Below are positions 33,078 through 40,958 of a DNA stretch of 64,000 nt, piece by piece. A program made the translations under genes and the position numbers. The DNA comes from Streptomyces sp. NBC_00620. GTDB taxonomy: Bacteria; Actinomycetota; Actinomycetes; Streptomycetales; Streptomycetaceae. The DNA lies in assembly GCF_026341825.1 (NCBI RefSeq), contig NZ_JAPENY010000002.1:310001-374000 (forward strand), in the 5' to 3' direction. Every line of letters begins with the position of its first letter. Within the stretch, counting starts at the first letter, position 1. Under the pieces are notes generated by a model. The model was not told the DNA's origin. It searched no databases and saw only the letters and a program-made list of their open reading frames with translations.

Positions 33078-34553
33078 GACCTCGAGACCTTCCGCAAGCT
33101 GGCCACCGACCGGCGCGTGATCCCTGTCAGCCGCAAGCTCCTCGCGGACGGTGACACGCCGGTCGCGCTCTACCGCAAGCTGGCCGCCGAGCGCCCCGGC
33201 ACCTTCCTCCTGGAATCCGCCGAGAACGGCCGCTCCTGGTCCCGCTACTCCTTCGTGGGCGTCCGCTCCGCCGCGACCCTGACCGAGCGCGACGGGCAGG
33301 CCCACTGGCTCGGCACCCCGCCCGTCGGCGTCCCGGCCGACGGCGACCCGCTCGTCGCCCTGCGCGCCACCATCGAGGCCCTGCACACCCCGCACGGCGA
33401 GGGCCTGCCCCCGTTCACCGGCGGCATGGTCGGCTACCTCGGCTACGACATCGTGCGCCGCCTGGAGAAGATCGGCCCCGGCGAGCGCGACGACCTGAAG
33501 CTCCCCGAGCTGACCATGCTGCTCACCAGCGACCTCGCCGTCATGGACCACTGGGACGGCTCGGTCCAGCTGATCGCCAACGCGATCAACCACAACGACC
33601 TCGACACGGGCGTCGACGAGGCGTACGCGGACGCCGTCGCGCGCCTGGACGCCATGGAGGCGGACCTCTCGCGCGCGGTCTCCCAGCCGCCCGCCGCGCT
33701 GCCGCCCTCCGAGCTCCCCGAGTACACCGCGCTCTGGGGCGGCCCCGACTACCAGGACGCCGTCGAGGACATCAAGGAGCGCATCCGGGCGGGCGAGGCC
33801 TTCCAGGTCGTCCCCTCCCAGCGCTTCGAAACGCCGTGCACGGCAAGCGCGTTGGACGTGTACCGGGTGCTGCGGGCGACCAATCCCTCCCCGTACATGT
33901 ACCTGTTCCGCTTCGACGGATTCGATGTCGTCGGCTCGTCCCCGGAGGCCCTCGTCAAGGTCGAGGACGGGCAGGCGATGGTGCACCCCATCGCGGGCAC
34001 CCGGCCGCGCGGCGCCACCGTCCAGGAGGATCAGGCCCTCGCCGACGAGCTGATCGCCGACCCCAAGGAGCGCGCCGAGCACCTCATGCTCGTCGACCTG
34101 GGGCGCAACGACCTCGGACGGGTCTGCGAACCCGGCTCCGTCGAGGTCGTCGACTTCATGTCCATCGAGCGGTACTCGCACGTCATGCACATCGTCTCGA
34201 CGGTCACCGGCCGGGTCGCGCCGGGCCGCACCGCCTTCGACGTCCTCACCGCCTGCTTCCCCGCGGGCACCCTCTCCGGCGCGCCCAAGCCGCGCGCGAT
34301 GCAGATCATCGACGAGCTGGAGCCGTCCCGAAGGGGGCTGTACGGCGGCTGCGTCGGCTATCTCGACTTCGCGGGCGACTCCGACACCGCCATCGCCATC
34401 CGTACGGCGCTGCTGCGGGACGGCACGGCCTATGTGCAGGCCGGGGCGGGCGTGGTCGCCGACTCCGACCCGGTCGCGGAGGACAACGAGTGCCGGAACA
34501 AGGCCGCCGCGGTGCTGCGCGCGGTGCACACGGCGAACCGGCTCGGGCAATAG
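33075..34553 (+). CDS. trpE: Anthranilate synthase component I
   Basis: Converts chorismate to anthranilate with the TrpG glutaminase, which is not encoded in this window. The 492-residue protein has the tryptophan feedback site motif LLES (TFLLESAENGRSWSRYSF) and the C-terminal chorismate-binding core: PSPYMYLFRFDGFDVVGSSPE, HPIAGTRPRG, LMLVDLGRNDLGRV and PAGTLSGAPKPRAM. It is 11 bp after hisI. A strong hairpin follows 13 bp downstream of the stop. Confidence 0.97.
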   Translation: MDLETFRKLATDRRVIPVSRKLLADGDTPVALYRKLAAERPGTFLLESAENGRSWSRYSFVGVRSAATLTERDGQAHWLGTPPVGVPADGDPLVALRATIEALHTPHGEGLPPFTGGMVGYLGYDIVRRLEKIGPGERDDLKLPELTMLLTSDLAVMDHWDGSVQLIANAINHNDLDTGVDEAYADAVARLDAMEADLSRAVSQPPAALPPSELPEYTALWGGPDYQDAVEDIKERIRAGEAFQVVPSQRFETPCTASALDVYRVLRATNPSPYMYLFRFDGFDVVGSSPEALVKVEDGQAMVHPIAGTRPRGATVQEDQALADELIADPKERAEHLMLVDLGRNDLGRVCEPGSVEVVDFMSIERYSHVMHIVSTVTGRVAPGRTAFDVLTACFPAGTLSGAPKPRAMQIIDELEPSRRGLYGGCVGYLDFAGDSDTAIAIRTALLRDGTAYVQAGAGVVADSDPVAEDNECRNKAAAVLRAVHTANRLGQ

Positions 34554-34566
34554 GACGAGTGTCACG

Positions 34567-34598
34567 TGAACCCCGGGTGACGGTTCGCCCGGGGTTCA
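34567..34598 (+). terminator. Terminator after trpE
   Basis: A perfect 11-bp stem TGAACCCCGGG (34567-34577) pairs with 34588-34598 across a 10-nt loop, starting 13 bp after the trpE stop. Confidence 0.8.
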
Positions 34599-34601
34599 GG
34601 C

Positions 34602-34617
34602 GATAGTGGAGTACGTG
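34602..34617 (+). promoter_or_regulatory. Leaderless -10 box for the Trp-region membrane protein
   Basis: GATAGT at 34602-34607 ends 7 nt before the GTG at 34615, immediately downstream of the trpE terminator. Confidence 0.5.
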
Positions 34618-35259
34618 ACTGCTGTTCCGCATCCCCGATCCGAAGCCGCCGGACCCGCCAGGTCCGGCCGCCGCAGCCTTGCCGTCGCCCTGCTCAGCGG
34701 CGCCCTCGGCGCGGCCGTGGCACTGCTGGCGACCCGCCAGAACTGGTCGGCGGGCACCGCGACGGTGGCCGGCGGCGACTTTCCGCTGACCGCCGCGGGC
34801 AGCGACGTCACGGGCGTGCCCGCGGCGCTCGCCATAGTGGGCCTCGCCGCGCTCGTCGCCGTCTTCGCCGTACGCCGCTCCGGGCGCTTCCTGGTCTCCG
34901 CGCTGCTCGCGCTCTCCGGCGCGGGCATCGTCGTCGCGGCCGTGCTCGGCGCCGGCGACAGCTCCGCGCTCGACGAGAAGGCCGCGGCGGCCTCCGGCGA
35001 CACCGCCGCCACCGCGGCCGCGCTCAGCCACACCGCCTGGCCGTACGTCGCCGCCGCGGGCGGCGCACTCATCCTCATCGCGGGTCTCCTCGCGCTGCGC
35101 TACGGGCGGCTCTGGCCCGCGATGTCGGGCCGGTACGAGCGCGACGGGGCGCCCCGGCCGCGCAAGGCCAAGCCGGTCGACCCGGACCGCCCCGAGGACA
35201 TCTGGAAGGCGCTCGACCGGGGCGAGGACCCGACGGGTCCTGACCCGGCAGGGACCTGA
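34615..35259 (+). CDS. TIGR02234/Trp-region conserved membrane protein
   Basis: The 214-residue protein has four membrane segments (about residues 20-40, 65-85, 95-115 and 140-165). A loop TRQNWSAG follows the first, and a charged cytoplasmic C terminus ends RPEDIWKALDRGEDP. This combination, next to trpE and trpC, is the Trp-operon-associated conserved hypothetical family of actinobacteria. The function is unknown. A GTG start right after a -10 box suggests a leaderless mRNA. Confidence 0.88.
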   Translation: MTAVPHPRSEAAGPARSGRRSLAVALLSGALGAAVALLATRQNWSAGTATVAGGDFPLTAAGSDVTGVPAALAIVGLAALVAVFAVRRSGRFLVSALLALSGAGIVVAAVLGAGDSSALDEKAAAASGDTAATAAALSHTAWPYVAAAGGALILIAGLLALRYGRLWPAMSGRYERDGAPRPRKAKPVDPDRPEDIWKALDRGEDPTGPDPAGT

Positions 35260-35267
35260 GTCACCTG

Positions 35268-35303
35268 AGTCCCGGTCTTGGGAAGGACCTCCGGCCCGGG
35301 ACT
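35268..35303 (+). terminator. Weak hairpin after the Trp-region membrane protein gene
   Basis: An 8-bp stem AGTCCCGG (35268-35275) pairs with CCGGGACT (35296-35303) across a 20-nt loop, 9 bp past the stop. Confidence 0.4.
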
Positions 35304-35440
35304 TTCGTCACGACCCTGCGGAACCGACGCGCGAGGAGAGACCCCCCGCTCACCTCATGCCCGCGAGTACGGGACAATGGTCGTCGAGCGTCCGACCCAC
35401 CACACGTACGCAGCACATACACAGCAACGAGGAGCAAGTC

Positions 35441-35686
35441 ATGGCGGGCAGCAGCCACGGTCACACCCCGGCCGCCTGGACCGGTGTCACCATCGCCTTC
35501 ATCGGGTTCTGCGTCTCCGGCGCCTTCACGGTGCTGGCCGACCCGCTGGGCTTCTGGGCCGGTCTGGTCATCGTCGGTCTCGGTGGTGTCGTCGGCATGG
35601 TGATGCAGGCGGCGGGCCTGGGCAAGACGAAGGCCAAGCCCGCGGCCCCGGTCCGTGAGCGTGAGGCCGTCGGCGTCGAGGGCTGA
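35441..35686 (+). CDS. HGxxPAAW-motif small membrane protein
   Basis: The 81-residue protein opens MAGSSHGHTPAAW, the motif that names this actinobacterial family. Two membrane segments (about residues 14-34 and 40-60) and a short charged tail follow. ATG at 35441 has GAGGAG 6 nt upstream. Like its neighbours it belongs to the conserved set of small membrane proteins between trpE and trpC. The function is unknown. Confidence 0.88.
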   Translation: MAGSSHGHTPAAWTGVTIAFIGFCVSGAFTVLADPLGFWAGLVIVGLGGVVGMVMQAAGLGKTKAKPAAPVREREAVGVEG

Positions 35687-35773
35687 GCGTCCCGTAGACC
35701 TGGTGAGAGGCGGTTCCGGCGTATGTGCCGGGGCCGCCTCTCACGCGTACGGGCGTTCCGGGCGGGGGAGGGG

Positions 35774-35789
35774 CAGAATGCGTGGGGTG
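35774..35789 (+). promoter_or_regulatory. Leaderless -10 box for the DUF2752 gene
   Basis: CAGAAT at 35774-35779 ends 7 nt before GTG 35787 and overlaps an in-frame ATG at 35778. This favours the GTG as the start. Confidence 0.5.
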
Positions 35790-36233
35790 AACGCCGAATC
35801 CCAGAGGGTGGCACAGGGCGCGGAGTCCGGAGCCGGCGCCGTACTGCGGCGGCTCGCCGTTCCCGGTGGGGTGCTCGCGGCCGTCGTCGGTGCCTTCGCG
35901 TACGTCGGGGCCGTCGACCCCAACCAGCCCGGGCACTACCCCGTCTGCCCGCTGCTGCGGCTCACCGGCGTGTACTGCCCCGGCTGCGGAGGTCTGCGCA
36001 GTGCGCACGCCTTCGTCCACGGGGACTTCGCGGCGGCGCTCACGGACAACGCGCTCGCCGTCGTGGGGTATCTGGGCTTCGCGGTGGTGTGGACCGTCTG
36101 GGTGGTCCGGTCGGTGCGCGGGCGCCCGGCGCGGATCGAACTGGGGCGGGTTCAGCTGTGGACCGTCGGCGCGTTGGTGCTGGTCTTCACGGTTGTCCGG
36201 AACCTGCCCTTCGGTGGCTGGCTGCACCCTTGA
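35787..36233 (+). CDS. DUF2752 membrane protein
   Basis: The 148-residue protein has membrane segments at about residues 22-40, 83-103 and 118-136. The family motif CPLLRLTGVYCPGCGGLRSAHAF lies between them, with a CPxCG-type cysteine pair and a further Cys. The cysteines could bind a metal or form a disulfide (inference). The start is set at GTG 35787 by a -10 box; ATG 35778 is the alternative. The 175 bp to trpC contain no gene. Confidence 0.88.
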   Translation: MNAESQRVAQGAESGAGAVLRRLAVPGGVLAAVVGAFAYVGAVDPNQPGHYPVCPLLRLTGVYCPGCGGLRSAHAFVHGDFAAALTDNALAVVGYLGFAVVWTVWVVRSVRGRPARIELGRVQLWTVGALVLVFTVVRNLPFGGWLHP

Positions 36234-36408
36234 TCAAATGACAAAGGTCCAGGTAGTGGGACCGGCGTCAACCGGATGCGAGGTCTACGCCTTCCTCCGG
36301 ATACCATCGCAGTGACGCGTCTGACACGTCCGAACCGTCCCAGGCGGTGAACCCGGGTCAGCCGCTCAACCGCTTCAACTCTCCACCGCAGGGAAGGGGG
36401 CCGCTCGC

Positions 36409-37218
36409 GTGAGTGTGCTCGACGAGATCATCGACGGAGTCCGTGCCGACCTCGCGGAGCGGCAGGCGCGCGTCAGCCTCGACGAGCTCAAGGAGCGCGC
36501 GGCGAAGGCTCCGGCGGCCAAGGACGGCGTGGCGGCCCTGCGCGGCGACGGCGTCAAGGTCATCTGCGAGGTCAAGCGCTCCAGCCCGTCCAAGGGCGCG
36601 CTCGCCGCGATCGCCGACCCGGCCGCCCTCGCCGCGGACTACGAGGCGGGCGGCGCGGCCGTCATCTCGGTCCTCACCGAGCAGCGCCGCTTCGGCGGCT
36701 CGCTGGCCGACCTGGAGGCCGTCCGGGCCAAGGTCGACATCCCCGTACTGCGCAAGGACTTCATCGTCACGTCGTACCAGCTGTGGGAGGCCCGTGCGTA
36801 CGGCGCCGACCTCGCGCTGCTGATCGTGGCCGCCCTCGACCAGGCCGCCCTGGAGTCCCTCATCGAGCGCGCCGAGTCCATCGGGCTCACGCCGATCGTC
36901 GAGGTGCACGACGAGGACGAGGCCGAGCGGGCGGTGGACGCCGGCGCGAAGGTCATCGGCGTCAACGCGCGCAATCTCAAGGACCTCAAGGTGGACCGCT
37001 CCACCTTCGAGCGCGTCGCCCCCGAGATCCCGGCCGGCATCGTCAAGATCGCCGAGTCCGGCGTCCGCGGCCCGCACGACCTCATCGCGTACGCCAACGC
37101 CGGCGCCGACGCGGTCCTGGTCGGCGAGTCCCTCGTCACCGGCCGCGACCCCAAGACGGCGGTCTCCGACCTGGTAGCGGCGGGGGCCCACCCCGCCCTG
37201 CGCCACGGACGGGGCTGA
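36409..37218 (+). CDS. trpC: Indole-3-glycerol phosphate synthase
   Basis: Ring-closing enzyme of tryptophan synthesis. The 269-residue barrel is monofunctional, with no TrpF domain. Key segments are ICEVKRSSPSKG with catalytic Glu and Lys, VLTEQRRFGGSLADL, PVLRKDFIVTSYQ, GVNARNLKDLKVD and IAESGVRGPHDL. GTG at 36409 has GGAAGGGG about 10 nt upstream. It is the first gene of trpC-trpM-trpB-trpA. Its substrate must come from a phosphoribosyl anthranilate isomerase, here most likely PriA. Confidence 0.97.
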   Translation: MSVLDEIIDGVRADLAERQARVSLDELKERAAKAPAAKDGVAALRGDGVKVICEVKRSSPSKGALAAIADPAALAADYEAGGAAVISVLTEQRRFGGSLADLEAVRAKVDIPVLRKDFIVTSYQLWEARAYGADLALLIVAALDQAALESLIERAESIGLTPIVEVHDEDEAERAVDAGAKVIGVNARNLKDLKVDRSTFERVAPEIPAGIVKIAESGVRGPHDLIAYANAGADAVLVGESLVTGRDPKTAVSDLVAAGAHPALRHGRG

Positions 37219-37225
37219 CACCCCG

Positions 37226-37477
37226 GTGCCCACCTCGCCCCACGCCACCGCCACCTCCCGTCCGGGCCCGCGCCCCGACGGGGGTTCGGCCTGCGTGGGG
37301 TCGGCCGTGCCGCTCCCGGCCGCCCAGGACGCCTACGCCCGCCTCGCCCGGGGCTGCCGCCCGCGCGGCTGCCGGGCGCCCGCGCGCCGTGTCCACGGAC
37401 GCCGTGTTCGCTATGTCATCGGCGATGAGCCGGGCCAGGTCAACGGCATGCGATGGCGCCTCGCGCGCGCACGCTGA
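37226..37477 (+). CDS. trpM: Tryptophan biosynthesis modulator TrpM-like small protein
   Basis: The 83-residue protein starts at GTG 37226, 7 bp after the trpC stop. The N-terminal 30 residues are variable and Pro/Ser-rich. A compact basic block follows: DAYARLARGCRPRGC, then APARRVHGRRVRYVIGDEPG, then QVNGMRWRLAR. Position and sequence fit TrpM (earlier trpX), a small protein between trpC and trpB described in Streptomyces coelicolor as affecting tryptophan synthesis and development. The call rests on synteny and remembered sequence style. The two Cys in RGCRPRGC are notable. An internal start nearer the conserved block is possible. Confidence 0.75.
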   Translation: MPTSPHATATSRPGPRPDGGSACVGSAVPLPAAQDAYARLARGCRPRGCRAPARRVHGRRVRYVIGDEPGQVNGMRWRLARAR

Positions 37478-37856
37478 CACCGTCCCGGGCCGTTTCACCC
37501 TGCGGGTGAGCCGACCTGGAAAGAACTCCGGCTCCGCCGTCCGGCTCGGGCTCCGCCCGCTGCCGACTGTGGTTCCGGCCGGTTCGGCACCGCCGATCAC
37601 CGTCATCGGGCTTCTCGCCGTCGCGGCGGAGAGAACCGCCTTGCGGTGCTTCCTTCGCCTCCCTGCCGTTCGGGTAGGGCACCCATCCCAGGTAAAGGCC
37701 GGTGGGTGGGAAAGCAGGCGAGGAACCGGCGGGCTTGGCCGGTCCGGCAAAGGTGCCCCCAGCGGGGCCCGTCGCCCGAGGCATGCGTGCGTACGTCGAT
37801 AACGTGAACCCCTGTCCGACCCGTAACCGGGGCCGACGCCCCTGCGAGGTAGCCGC
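37478..37856. other. 379-bp gap between trpM and trpB, no gene seen
   Basis: No plausible coding frame is visible. The stretch has several short inverted elements (for example GGGGCCGACGCCCC near 37825-37840) and imperfectly complementary blocks around CACCCATCCC and GTGGGTGGG near 37680-37710. A GAGG element lies 7 nt before the trpB ATG. It is long for an intra-operon gap, so a promoter or structured leader of trpB is likely. No leader peptide rich in Trp codons was found. Confidence 0.6.
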
Positions 37857-39143
37857 ATGCCCAGCGAGTTCTTCATTCCCGACCCCGAGGGTCAAGTTCC
37901 CAGCGCCGAGGGGTACTTCGGCGCGTACGGCGGCAAGTTCATCCCGGAGGCGCTGGTCGCCGCCGTGGACGAGGTCGCCGTCGAGTACGACAAGGCGAAG
38001 TCCGACCCCGAGTTCGCCCGTGAGCTCGACGACCTGCTCGCCCACTACACCGGGCGGCCCAGCGCGCTGACCGAGGTGCCGCGCTTCGCCGAACACGCCG
38101 GTGGCGCACGGGTGTTCCTCAAGCGGGAAGACCTGAACCACACCGGATCCCACAAGATCAACAACGTCCTCGGGCAGGCCCTGCTCACCCGGAGGATGGG
38201 CAAGACGCGCGTCATCGCGGAGACCGGAGCGGGCCAGCACGGCGTCGCCACCGCCACCGCCTGTGCCCTGTTCGGCCTCGAATGCACCATCTACATGGGC
38301 GAGATCGACACCCAGAGGCAGGCTCTCAACGTCGCGCGCATGCGCATGCTGGGCGCCGAGGTCATCGCCGTGAAGTCCGGCAGCCGGACGTTGAAGGACG
38401 CCATCAACGAGGCGTTCCGCGACTGGGTCGCCAACGTCGACCACACCCACTACCTGTTCGGGACCGTCGCCGGGCCCCACCCCTTCCCCGCCATGGTGCG
38501 CGACTTCCACCGGGTCATCGGGGTCGAGGCACGGCGGCAGATCCTGGAGCGCGCCGGACGGCTCCCCGACGCCGCCGTCGCCTGTGTCGGCGGCGGGTCG
38601 AACGCCATCGGGCTCTTCCACGCGTTCATCCCCGACGCCGGCGTACGCCTCATCGGCTGCGAGCCGGCGGGGCACGGCGTCGAGACCGGTGAGCACGCCG
38701 CGACCCTGACGGCGGGCGAGCCGGGCATCCTGCACGGCTCGCGGTCCTACGTCCTCCAGGACGAGGAGGGGCAGATCACCGAGCCCTACTCCATCTCGGC
38801 CGGACTCGACTACCCGGGCATCGGACCCGAGCACTCCTACCTCAAGGACAGCGGCCGCGGCGAGTACCGCGCGGTCACCGACGACGCGGCCATGCAGGCC
38901 CTGCGCCTGCTCTCCCGCAGCGAGGGCATCATCCCGGCGATCGAGAGCGCGCACGCGCTGGCCGGAGCCCTGGAGGTCGGCAAGGAGCTGGGCCCGGACG
39001 GGCTGATCCTCATCAACCTGTCAGGCCGCGGCGACAAGGACATGGACACGGCCGCCCGCTACTTCGGCCTGTACGACACCGACGCGTCCGTCGCCGCGGA
39101 CGCCGAGGGCGAGAACGCCGAGATCGAGGGGGACGCCAAGTGA
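37857..39143 (+). CDS. trpB: Tryptophan synthase beta subunit
   Basis: PLP enzyme that joins indole and serine. The 428-residue protein has the PLP lysine in HTGSHKINN, AETGAGQHGVATA, phosphate-binding GGGSNAIGLFH and the late SARSEG-like LSRSEGIIPAIESAHA. A Glu/Ala-rich tail of about 20 residues extends beyond the usual end. GAGG lies 7 nt before the ATG. Its stop overlaps the trpA GTG by 4 nt, so the two subunits are coupled. Confidence 0.98.
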   Translation: MPSEFFIPDPEGQVPSAEGYFGAYGGKFIPEALVAAVDEVAVEYDKAKSDPEFARELDDLLAHYTGRPSALTEVPRFAEHAGGARVFLKREDLNHTGSHKINNVLGQALLTRRMGKTRVIAETGAGQHGVATATACALFGLECTIYMGEIDTQRQALNVARMRMLGAEVIAVKSGSRTLKDAINEAFRDWVANVDHTHYLFGTVAGPHPFPAMVRDFHRVIGVEARRQILERAGRLPDAAVACVGGGSNAIGLFHAFIPDAGVRLIGCEPAGHGVETGEHAATLTAGEPGILHGSRSYVLQDEEGQITEPYSISAGLDYPGIGPEHSYLKDSGRGEYRAVTDDAAMQALRLLSRSEGIIPAIESAHALAGALEVGKELGPDGLILINLSGRGDKDMDTAARYFGLYDTDASVAADAEGENAEIEGDAK

Positions 39144-39955
39144 GCGGCAACATCCAGCTGTTGAGTGACGCCCTCGCCGGTACCAAGGCGGAAGGGCGGT
39201 CCGCTCTCATCGCGTACCTGCCGGCCGGGTTCCCGACCGTCGACGGCGGCATCGAGGCCATCAAGGCCGTCTTCGACGGGGGCGCCGACATCGTCGAGGT
39301 GGGCCTGCCGCACAGCGACCCCGTCCTCGACGGCCCCGTCATCCAGACCGCCGACGACATCGCCCTGCGCGGCGGAGTCAAGATCGCCGATGTGATGCGG
39401 ACGGTCCGGGAGGCGTACGAGGCGACCGGCAAGCCGGTGCTCGTGATGACGTACTGGAATCCGATCGACCGCTACGGAGTCGAGCGCTTCACCGCCGAAC
39501 TGGCGGAAGCGGGCGGCGCCGGATGCATCCTGCCCGACCTTCCGGTGCAGGAGTCGGCGCTGTGGAGGGAGCACGCCGAGAAGCACGGGCTCGCGACCGT
39601 CTTCGTCGTCGCGCCCAGCAGCAAAGACGCCAGGCTCACCGAGATCACCGCGGCGGGCTCCGGCTTCGTGTACGCGGCCTCGCTGATGGGTGTCACCGGC
39701 ACCCGTGCGTCGGTGGGCGCCCAGGCGCAGGACCTGGTGCGGCGCACCAAGGCCACCACCGAACTGCCCGTCTGCGTCGGCCTCGGCGTCTCCAGCGCCG
39801 AGCAGGCCGCCGAGGTGGCCGGCTTCGCCGACGGTGTGATCGTCGGGTCCGCCTTCGTGAAGCGGATCCTGGACGCGCCGGACGAGGCGGCCGGCCTGGA
39901 GGCCGTACGCGCGCTCGCCGCCGACCTTGCGAAGGGTGTGCGAGGGGCGCTGTAA
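39140..39955 (+). CDS. trpA: Tryptophan synthase alpha subunit
   Basis: Cleaves indole-3-glycerol phosphate to indole, which is channelled to TrpB. The 271-residue barrel shows LIAYLPAGFPT, VEVGLPHSDPVLDGPVIQ with the catalytic Glu, GCILPDLPVQES with the Asp, and GVTGTRASVG. The start is GTG overlapping the trpB stop. It ends the trp cluster; a hairpin follows 59 bp downstream. Confidence 0.98.
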   Translation: MSGNIQLLSDALAGTKAEGRSALIAYLPAGFPTVDGGIEAIKAVFDGGADIVEVGLPHSDPVLDGPVIQTADDIALRGGVKIADVMRTVREAYEATGKPVLVMTYWNPIDRYGVERFTAELAEAGGAGCILPDLPVQESALWREHAEKHGLATVFVVAPSSKDARLTEITAAGSGFVYAASLMGVTGTRASVGAQAQDLVRRTKATTELPVCVGLGVSSAEQAAEVAGFADGVIVGSAFVKRILDAPDEAAGLEAVRALAADLAKGVRGAL

Positions 39956-40014
39956 CAGACAGTGCCTACGTGTACGTAACGGACAATCCGCTCACTCGAA
40001 CGGGTGGACCTGGG

Positions 40015-40043
40015 ACCGGGGAGGCGCGCTGCGCCTTCCCGGT
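40015..40043 (+). terminator. Terminator after trpA
   Basis: A 13-bp stem with one G-T pair (40015-40027 with 40031-40043) around a 3-nt loop. It lies 59 bp after trpA and ends 14 bp before the GTG of the next gene, so it may also lie in the leader of that gene and affect its translation. Confidence 0.7.
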
Positions 40044-40057
40044 TCGTTCTGCCGGAT

Positions 40058-40834
40058 GTGAGCGAGAAGAACCGTGACGGAAAGCGCAATGCCCGCGAGC
40101 GGCTGGCGGTCGAGCGAGAGAAGCAGAAGACCGCGGAGAAGCGCCGTCGGGCGCTGATCGTGGGGGCTTCGGTGGTCTGTGTCCTTGGCCTGGCCGCGGT
40201 GATCGGCGTGGTGGCCGCCAACTCCGGCAAGGACAAGAAGAGTGACGCCTCCGGCCCGGTCGTGACGCCCTCGGGCGCGACCGGCAAGGACAGCCTCGCG
40301 ATCCCCGTCGGCAAGGACACCGCCAAGTCGACCCTCACGGTGTGGGAGGACTTCCGCTGCCCTGCGTGCAAGTCCTTCGAGACCGCCTACCGCTCGACGA
40401 TCCACGAGCTGGTGAACGCCGGCCAGCTGAAGGTCGAGTACCACCTCGTCACGATCATCGACGGGAACATGGGGGGCAGCGGCTCCCGCAAGGCCGCCAA
40501 CGCCGCGGCCTGCGCCCAGGACGCCGGAAAGTTCACCGCGTACCACGACGTGCTGTACGAGAACCAGCCCGAGGAGACCGACGACGCCTTCGCCGACAAC
40601 AGCAAGCTCATCGAGCTGGCGGGCAAGGTCGACGGCCTGGACACGGCCGCGTTCCAGAAGTGTGTCAACGACGGCACGCACGACAGCTGGGTCGTGAAGT
40701 CCAACGCCGCCTTCCAGAGCAGCGGTTTCAGCGGCACGCCGACCGTGCTGCTCGGCGGCACGAACATCTACGCGGACCAGTCGATGACCCCGGCGAAGCT
40801 GAAGCAGATGGTGGAGGCGGCGAACAAGGGCTGA
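40058..40834 (+). CDS. Membrane-anchored DsbA-like thiol oxidoreductase, second copy
   Basis: The 258-residue protein has a basic cytoplasmic start (KRNARERLAVEREKQKTAEKRRR), one membrane segment at about residues 30-52 and an extracellular DsbA-like domain. The active site is CPAC in DFRCPACKSFE, and the cis-Pro loop is SGTPTVLLGG. It is a paralogue of the protein at 8369-9181, which has CPIC. GTG at 40058 matches the paralogue's start pattern; no strong Shine-Dalgarno sequence is seen. It lies 121 bp before lgt, and both act on exported proteins. Confidence 0.9.
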   Translation: MSEKNRDGKRNARERLAVEREKQKTAEKRRRALIVGASVVCVLGLAAVIGVVAANSGKDKKSDASGPVVTPSGATGKDSLAIPVGKDTAKSTLTVWEDFRCPACKSFETAYRSTIHELVNAGQLKVEYHLVTIIDGNMGGSGSRKAANAAACAQDAGKFTAYHDVLYENQPEETDDAFADNSKLIELAGKVDGLDTAAFQKCVNDGTHDSWVVKSNAAFQSSGFSGTPTVLLGGTNIYADQSMTPAKLKQMVEAANKG

Positions 40835-40939
40835 GCCCTTCGTCTCCCGGCCCAGTGCCCCCGGCTTCTCGCAGGCCGGGGGCACCTCCCGTTATGGAGC
40901 CGTTGCCGGGCCGCTTGCCGTGGGCCGCGTCCGGCACGG

Positions 40940-40958
40940 TAGCGTCGACCCTGCCATG
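40940..40958 (+). promoter_or_regulatory. Possible -10 box for lgt
   Basis: TAGCGT at 40940-40945 ends 10 nt before the lgt ATG at 40956, which would give a very short leader or none. No Shine-Dalgarno sequence is seen. Confidence 0.4.

Noticed and set aside
37790..37850. Possible cobalamin riboswitch-like motif (CCCGTAACCGGGG) before trpB
   Set aside because: A matching B12 box and the expected core helices were not found, and trpB has no known link to cobalamin.
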